NCBI GenBank assembly: GCA_002494975.1
Contig: DADI01000013.1
Location: forward strand, 1-35,966
Length of the DNA: 35,966 nucleotides
Reading direction: 5' to 3'
Source: Euryarchaeota archaeon UBA556
GTDB lineage: Archaea > Thermoplasmatota > Poseidoniia > Poseidoniales > Thalassarchaeaceae
The stretch's first letter is position 1, and every line of letters begins with the position of its first letter. The position numbers and the translations under genes were made by a program. Shown piece after piece: positions 31,083 through 35,966 of the stretch. The notes beneath the pieces were generated by a model that was not told the DNA's origin, searched no databases, and was given only the letters and a program-made list of their open reading frames with translations.

Positions 31083-33479
31083 ATGACGAAGGTGGGCGGT
31101 CTCGCAGTATTTCTCGTTACAATCTTTATGATTGCTCCAATAATACCAATCATCCAAGCAGATACAGTAATTGCATCTGAATCTATTGATCTATTACCTG
31201 CAGGGAATTTTGAGAATTCTGACCAATGGGAAATTACTAGCACCTCTGGATTTACTAACAATCCTGCAGATTATACCATTGGCATGGTTGCAGATAGTGA
31301 ATTGTCTTTCACTCACGAGAGGCCAGATAATTTCGGAACACATACATCTTGGGCGAGCAGTAGCCCTACTGGTTCAAATTATAGTTTAGGTGAACCTGAC
31401 TCATACTATAGTTGGTCTAAAGGCCCAGAAATAACAGTAGGTGGTTTCGATTACACAGGGTTGTATGACAAAGAAATTGAAAATGTTTCCCTATTGTTGC
31501 ATTTTGAGATACCAAATGCATTGTATCAAGATACTGTCAGAATAATTCTAGAAAATAATGGACCGGATAAGTTAGTCAGAGAATTTGCACATACCTCATC
31601 AGGAGTATTCAGAATGAATAATCCCCTTGTTATTGAGATGGATGATATTCTTGATTGGGACTGGAATAAAATTGTCAATTCACAATTCACTATCGATTAT
31701 GTATCACAAGGCACGAATGATGATTCAGAAGTAAGATTAGATGCTTTGGGAGTTCGAGTTAAGTATCACATGCCATGGTACTCTTTTGAAAATATTAAAG
31801 CAAATCATGAACTGAATATCGAAAAACCACCAGTTATTGACATCTCACCATATGATGGTGAAATTCAAGGATTAACAATTAATTCTTGTGGGCTAACTCC
31901 TGACGGCTCTGATGATTCTTACTGGACTTTCGATGTAGAGGCACCTTATGGACAGGAATTAGGGAGAATTCATATTTATGCAACTGGTAATTATACTATA
32001 GGTGTGCTACCAGACAATATAGATGGTGATTATTCGCCAAAACAGTCAGGAGATTTGTTGGACAACCCCACGGAAAAGCAACATATCAGGATAGATATAC
32101 AAGATGGATGTATTGAATATGCAAGAGTTGATGTAAATAACCCAGAACTAACTGTGAATGGGAGGATTACTGGATCAGTTAACGGACTTTCTAGTGCAAG
32201 TGTGTTGAAGTTCGCGGTCGGAGAATATCTAGTAGAAACTATCCCAATAGACATTGGTTATTTCTCATTTAGTGTACCAATTGGGCACGCATTTCCATTA
32301 GACAATAGTGAAACTGTAATCGGTATCGCATCGAGGTTTCAATGGTCATCAGATGGGAATACAGAAACTACGATAACCCATATTGATTCAATGTCAATAA
32401 GTGGAGGTTTTGAATTAGAATATGATTACTCACCAAGTTGTCAAAATATCGCTAACCTACAGATGACTGAAGATGAAGGAGGATTTCTTATGTCCCTACC
32501 TTGTCAAGACGATATGACTGAAAGACGTGACTTAACCGTAATAGCGACAAGTTCGGATGAATCAATAGTCTCGGTAAGTTCAATGTATAGCCTAGAACAG
32601 AATCTGAATTTTATCGAATTACAAACTATTCCTGATGCGTCAGGAGAAAGTAGAATTACGGTCAATGTTTATGATAATAGTGGAAGTCAAGATAACGTAT
32701 GGACTGGAATATTTACCGTGACTGTAAGTTCCGTTTCAGATATGCCAGTTATAGAAGGGCTTCCAATTATTGTCTACATTGATTTAGGAGACACACTAAT
32801 AATCCCTATTGATATTTATGACCCAGATTCAGATAACTTTGTAATTACTACAAGTAAATCATGGGCAACATTAGATGAACAAAATAATTTAGTTTTAAAG
32901 CCTATAGATTCTGGTTTACACACGATTAGTATTGTAGTAAACGACACTATGAATGAAATTACTGAGAGTATTATGGTTGATGTTTCAGCAAAACCTGATC
33001 TATTGATAGAATCAGTAACCATTAAGAGAAATGGAGCAGATATTTCCGATGCAAGAGATGGAGATATTGTTGAAATTTATGCCTATATTAGAAATGAAGG
33101 AAGAGGTAGTGCTAATGAAATTGATGTAAGATGCTATGTTAACGAAGTACTAGTCGATACTAAGAAAATTGACACATTACAGCCCGGTGCTCTCGTCAGC
33201 GCAATTTGTGACACTGCCTTATCTGGAAATGATCAAGACAATGTAATTAGAATTGTCGTCGATAGCACTCTTTCCATTGAAGAATCTAATGAAGATAATA
33301 ATCTGAAGGAGATGATGATATTTATTTCACTACCGGATATAGATTCATCAGATGATTCATTAAACTTAGATAAAGAACCCATAGTAATTATTCTATCCAT
33401 AGTAGTGATACTAGTTTCGATAGCTGTATTACAATTAAGTCCGAGTAAGATAAAAAAACCATACAATAAAAGAAAGTAA
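31083..33479 (+). CDS. Secreted, membrane-anchored surface protein with CARDB domain
   Basis: A 798-residue extracellular protein of unknown exact role. It has a signal peptide (about 1-26), a long beta-rich N-terminal part with Asp/Ser/Thr-rich strands, a cadherin-like Ig segment near 540-640 (VIEGLPIIVYIDLGDTLIIPIDI), a CARDB adhesion domain (about 645-755: SVTIKRNGADISDARDGDIVEI ... LSIEESNEDNNLKEM) and a C-terminal transmembrane helix (about 768-786) with a basic tail. Many N-x-S/T sequons suggest glycosylation. Such architecture is typical of archaeal surface adhesins or substrate-binding proteins. ATG 31083 follows directly on an AT-rich segment, probably with a very short leader. It is monocistronic, between tRNA-His and the small-ORF region. 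Confidence 0.85.
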   Translation: MTKVGGLAVFLVTIFMIAPIIPIIQADTVIASESIDLLPAGNFENSDQWEITSTSGFTNNPADYTIGMVADSELSFTHERPDNFGTHTSWASSSPTGSNYSLGEPDSYYSWSKGPEITVGGFDYTGLYDKEIENVSLLLHFEIPNALYQDTVRIILENNGPDKLVREFAHTSSGVFRMNNPLVIEMDDILDWDWNKIVNSQFTIDYVSQGTNDDSEVRLDALGVRVKYHMPWYSFENIKANHELNIEKPPVIDISPYDGEIQGLTINSCGLTPDGSDDSYWTFDVEAPYGQELGRIHIYATGNYTIGVLPDNIDGDYSPKQSGDLLDNPTEKQHIRIDIQDGCIEYARVDVNNPELTVNGRITGSVNGLSSASVLKFAVGEYLVETIPIDIGYFSFSVPIGHAFPLDNSETVIGIASRFQWSSDGNTETTITHIDSMSISGGFELEYDYSPSCQNIANLQMTEDEGGFLMSLPCQDDMTERRDLTVIATSSDESIVSVSSMYSLEQNLNFIELQTIPDASGESRITVNVYDNSGSQDNVWTGIFTVTVSSVSDMPVIEGLPIIVYIDLGDTLIIPIDIYDPDSDNFVITTSKSWATLDEQNNLVLKPIDSGLHTISIVVNDTMNEITESIMVDVSAKPDLLIESVTIKRNGADISDARDGDIVEIYAYIRNEGRGSANEIDVRCYVNEVLVDTKKIDTLQPGALVSAICDTALSGNDQDNVIRIVVDSTLSIEESNEDNNLKEMMIFISLPDIDSSDDSLNLDKEPIVIILSIVVILVSIAVLQLSPSKIKKPYNKRK

Positions 33480-33675
33480 AGCCAAAATAAGGATGCATTC
33501 GGCTGATAATGTAAAAAACTCAGGTAATAGTTATACCACAAATAATCTCGAAAGAAGAATACCGCGCGCAGTTTCTTGATGGAACTGAACCGGTGGTGTG
33601 TGTTAGATTATGATGAAACTAAAAATTCGTTTAGAAACAGAAGAATGGGTTTATGAAGAACATGAAATGGTTTAG
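33480..33675 (+). other. Gap with tiny overlapping ORFs, possibly a decayed small gene
   Basis: Between the CARDB and cbf5 genes lie 196 bases without a normal gene. A frame ending at 33613 reads like protein (SKEEYRAQFLDGTEPVVC) but lacks a usual start codon. Its stop overlaps an ATGATG start of a 21-residue ORF (33610-33675, MMKLKIRLETEEWVYEEHEM). A short hairpin (AGTTTC/GGAACT) lies near 33570-33586. This could be coding remnants or very small proteins. Confidence 0.3.
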
Positions 33676-34650
33676 TTAGCTCTGTTTTGACCAATTTTGT
33701 GGATAAATTCCCGTGGGCATTAGTACACTTTTAGCAACTGCTACTTGTCCTTTCTTCATATCAGAAACATCATCTATATCGATATTTATTTCGGCTACTG
33801 CAACTGCCTCTCCTTTCATACTATTGATTACAACTAGCGAACCTGAAGTAATTTTAGAAGAAGCGTTTACTACGCCAGGTCGGGCTAACGGAGCTCCATG
33901 AGTCATGGCAGCAACAGCACCATCTTTGATGGTAATACTAGGTATTTTAGTTAATATTGATTCCACTGGTGTTAGTAATTTTCTCAAACTTCTTTCATCA
34001 TTATGTTCTTTCCAGAGAAAGATTGCATCAACCAACTGATGCATATTACAAGCCATACTTTCATCGAATATACTAGTTTTATCTCGATGTAGTTCTAACA
34101 TCTCACAGGATGTATTCAACAACAACCCGATGTCTCTAGTTAATGTCCGAATATAGGTTCCGGCAACACAAGATATCTCTATTGCTGCGATTCGAGATTC
34201 TGAATCAAAATCAAGAAGACGTAGAGAACTTATAGTTCTTGTACGAACCTGAACTTTAACTGCAGATTCTTTAGGAGGAACATTATATATTTCGCCAACA
34301 AGACTCGCTAAAAGTGATTCTAATTCTAAAGAGTCAATGTTTCTGCCAAAACGAATCACAGAGATGTAGCGTTTATCTCCCTTGAGTATTATGTCAGTAA
34401 GTCTTGTAGCTCGACCACACAATATTGTCAGTAATCCTGTAGCCATAGGATCTAGAGTTCCGCCATGACCTATTTTCTTTATACCCAAGACATTTCTTAT
34501 CCAAGCAGTCAATTGATGACTAGTCGGCCCTCTAGGTTTCTTAACTAGTAAAATTCCTGAACCTAAAAGTTCGTCTAGAGACCTGTCCAATGGAATGCTA
34601 CCAAACTTAGGATTAGTCGTCGCATTATCATCAAAAATTACTCTGTTCAT
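33676..34650 (-). CDS. cbf5: tRNA/rRNA pseudouridine synthase Cbf5 (TruB family)
   Basis: The catalytic subunit of archaeal H/ACA ribonucleoproteins, also able to modify U55 of tRNA. At 324 residues it has the TruB catalytic core with GHGGTLDPMATGLL and catalytic Asp67. KKPRGPTSHQ, RFGRNIDSLE and AGTYIRTLTRDIG are further family motifs. The C-terminal 80 residues form the PUA domain (SITIKDGAVAAMTHGAPLARPGV ... KGEAVAVAEI). It starts one base after the stop of cmk; GAGGAGAT before ATG 34650 is a good ribosome-binding site. The gene order EMC3-cmk-cbf5 is common at the end of the archaeal secY ribosomal operon. Confidence 0.94.
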   Translation of the reverse strand: MNRVIFDDNATTNPKFGSIPLDRSLDELLGSGILLVKKPRGPTSHQLTAWIRNVLGIKKIGHGGTLDPMATGLLTILCGRATRLTDIILKGDKRYISVIRFGRNIDSLELESLLASLVGEIYNVPPKESAVKVQVRTRTISSLRLLDFDSESRIAAIEISCVAGTYIRTLTRDIGLLLNTSCEMLELHRDKTSIFDESMACNMHQLVDAIFLWKEHNDERSLRKLLTPVESILTKIPSITIKDGAVAAMTHGAPLARPGVVNASSKITSGSLVVINSMKGEAVAVAEINIDIDDVSDMKKGQVAVAKSVLMPTGIYPQNWSKQS

Positions 34651-34651
34651 A

Positions 34652-35188
34652 CTAATCTCCTCTTAAACGTGCATCTACAAGAGAATACACTTCATCTGCA
34701 TCTATGTTATCAGCATCTATGATGAGGCTATAAGGACTCATGTCATCTAAATCTATATCGTAAAGAATTCGATACCTTTCTTTATCGTCCATCTGTCTTT
34801 GCTGGGATAACTTAAGTTGAGTCAGGAAATCACCACCCTCTCTCTTCTGGATTCTTCTAGCGCATTCTTCTGGACTAACATTTACCCATATTCGAAGGCA
34901 CTCAATATCCATTAAATGGGCCCACCAACCTGACAAGCGACTTTCGATGATATCCGAACCTTGAGGATTCTTAATCTCTTTTTTAAGAATCGCGTCTAAA
35001 GAACGGTCCACATCTAGATCTTTTTTGCAAAGATCGCTAAATTCCCCTACAGTTAGCCCTCTAATGGCTGCTTCTGAACGAAATATATCGCCACCATTGA
35101 GTGAATTCCAAGATTGATTATTAGCAATTCTCTTTACTAATGTAGAAGTTCCACTCCCCGGTGGTCCACTAACTGTGACTTTGACCAA
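34652..35188 (-). CDS. cmk: Cytidylate kinase, archaeal type
   Basis: Phosphorylates CMP and dCMP with ATP. The P-loop is GPPGSGTST (residues 8-16), the archaeal form; GGDIFRSEAAIRGL, SRLSGWWAH and RIQKREGG complete the NMP-binding and lid regions. I place the start at TTG 35188, giving 178 residues and the usual N-terminus (MVKVTVSGPPGSGTS). On this strand GGAGATGAT lies just before it, close to the archaeal ideal GGAGGTGAT. The longer frame begins with GTG at 35221, but it would overlap the upstream gene by 29 bases and has no site at suitable spacing. No ATG is available. The rare TTG start may keep its expression low. Confidence 0.9.
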   Translation of the reverse strand: MVKVTVSGPPGSGTSTLVKRIANNQSWNSLNGGDIFRSEAAIRGLTVGEFSDLCKKDLDVDRSLDAILKKEIKNPQGSDIIESRLSGWWAHLMDIECLRIWVNVSPEECARRIQKREGGDFLTQLKLSQQRQMDDKERYRILYDIDLDDMSPYSLIIDADNIDADEVYSLVDARLRGD

Positions 35189-35192
35189 AGAA

Positions 35193-35966
35193 TCATCTCC
35201 ATTCTGTTCTACAAATATCACAGCGCAATAATCCTCTTGTATTTCTATTTACTAAATCAGAATTACAAGAAGGACATTTCGTACCTTTTTGAGGTGGGGC
35301 CACATGTAGATTACCGCTGCCCCTCCTTGATAATTCAGGAGATTGGATACCTGTTTTTCTTGGTCCTGCTCTCTTCCTTTGACTACGGCGAGTACGGTTA
35401 TTAGAACTTGACTTGGATTTATCATCTTCAAGAAGATATAGTAATGGCTCGGGAATTAATTCTCCGGAAAGCACTACTGGATGAGTTTTATACCTCAATA
35501 GTTTAAGATGCCTGTCTACAATTCTTCCAAGAGGGGCACTCATCGTAATATATGTTGCAATCCAAGCAGGGAAAACCCACATGATTTTGTTTTCAAAGCC
35601 CCACATAGGTTGCCAAGGTAAACTAACGTAATCAACTCTGAAGTCAAGAACAGTATCTGCCATCCAACTAAATATCCCAATAATAAAGATCATAGTAAAC
35701 ATCATTGGTTTCATCATGGCACCTTGCATCGCCATTTGTTCGGGCATCATTTCCATTTGTAATTTCTGCATTTTATCTATTTGAGCTGTGTCTCGAGACA
35801 TTCTTGCCTCACGCATTTGCTGACTAATTTGTTTACTTCTATGGCTGTGGTGCGCCTGTTTCAGAGGATCCATGAAGAAAGAACGGATTATAGTATTAAC
35901 AATCATTATGCTTGAACCAAGAATAAAAACTGTTGGCACGAAAAATTCTTCGAGGCCGAATGTTCC
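35193..35966 (-). CDS. EMC3/DUF106 (Oxa1 superfamily) membrane insertase, N-terminus cut by window edge
   Basis: An integral membrane protein of the EMC3/TMCO1/Get1 branch of the Oxa1 superfamily, which inserts proteins into the membrane. The first helix is near the window edge (VFILGSSIMIVNTIIRS), followed by the conserved coiled-coil hairpin (SHRSKQISQQMREARMSRDT ... KLQMEMMPEQM), then two helix segments (PMMFTMIFIIGIFSWMAD and IMWVFPAWIATYITMSAPLG). The last 100 residues are unusual: a disordered basic linker and a zinc ribbon with CPSC and CDIC. The frame is open through a GTG at 35939 to the right edge, so the start is probably outside. It precedes cmk by four bases, as in the secY-adk-DUF106-cmk-truB arrangement. 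Confidence 0.87.
   Translation of the reverse strand, partial: GTFGLEEFFVPTVFILGSSIMIVNTIIRSFFMDPLKQAHHSHRSKQISQQMREARMSRDTAQIDKMQKLQMEMMPEQMAMQGAMMKPMMFTMIFIIGIFSWMADTVLDFRVDYVSLPWQPMWGFENKIMWVFPAWIATYITMSAPLGRIVDRHLKLLRYKTHPVVLSGELIPEPLLYLLEDDKSKSSSNNRTRRSQRKRAGPRKTGIQSPELSRRGSGNLHVAPPQKGTKCPSCNSDLVNRNTRGLLRCDICRTEWR

Noticed and set aside
33600..33660. C/D box guide RNA (ATGATGA near 33610)
   Set aside because: A C-box-like sequence exists, but no CTGA D or D' box follows at the right distance.
1..35966. CRISPR arrays, transposons, integrases, defence islands
   Set aside because: No regularly spaced direct repeats, transposase motifs or defence-gene domains were seen; the only long repeats are the tRNA-Lys unit and the protein-level PPC modules.

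Overview
The window looks like a chromosomal segment of an AT-rich marine planktonic euryarchaeon, most likely Marine Group II (Candidatus Poseidoniales) or a close relative. Archaeal markers are RNA polymerase subunit L, elongation factor 1-beta with its small zinc-ribbon partner, archaeal-type AsnRS, Cbf5, TruD, archaeal CMP kinase, an EMC3/DUF106 membrane insertase, and TATA boxes centred about 26 bp upstream of tRNA genes. A proteorhodopsin-type light-driven pump, a very large secreted subtilase, CARDB- and PPC-like surface proteins and acyl-CoA oxidation enzymes fit a photoheterotroph that degrades protein and lipid in surface water. The lineage call is inference from gene content; no 16S gene is present.

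Layout. 1-8358 (minus): a PPC-like repeat secreted protein cut by the left edge, a 3-hydroxyacyl-CoA dehydrogenase and a 2065-residue membrane-anchored subtilase. 8446-12258: tRNA-Gln (+), an isovaleryl-CoA-dehydrogenase-like enzyme, AsnRS, two tandem tRNA-Lys genes and ribose-5-phosphate isomerase (all minus). 12366-12667: RNase P RNA (+). 12698-15793: an RND/HAE3-type exporter (minus). 15983-19089: a disulfide-handling cluster (anchored thioredoxin-like protein, VKOR, sugar epimerase, and a convergent second thioredoxin-like protein). 19146-21391: RlmE-type methyltransferase, rhodopsin, a shared hairpin terminator, and a cupin. 21540-23685: zinc-ribbon protein, aEF-1beta, then TruD and RpoL on the other strand. 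23797-26355: a second RND exporter. 26352-30886: an unknown protein (minus), then a five-gene plus-strand operon: HEAT-repeat protein, 94-residue unknown, DEAD-box helicase, TusA, RibA. 30900-33479: tRNA-His (minus) and a secreted CARDB protein (+). 33676-35966: Cbf5, CMP kinase and EMC3-like insertase (minus), which in many archaea is the tail of the secY ribosomal superoperon; the insertase is cut by the right edge.

The genes fall into four functional groups: envelope and secretion (subtilase, PPC and CARDB proteins, two RND exporters, EMC3, disulfide formation), energy and carbon (rhodopsin, acyl-CoA oxidation, RpiA, RibA), RNA maturation (RNase P RNA, RlmE, TruD, Cbf5, helicase, AsnRS, tRNAs) and core transcription/translation (RpoL, aEF-1beta). 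No gene-free stretch exceeds 300 bases; the longest are 33480-33675 (tiny alternating-frame ORFs only) and 15794-15982 (divergent promoter region). I saw no CRISPR array, transposase, integrase, phage gene or replication origin. I did not find a clear defence or otherwise undescribed system; the most unusual signals are the lysine at the rhodopsin proton-donor site, the leader-trailer helix around tRNA-His, the duplicated tRNA-Lys unit and the large protease insertion.
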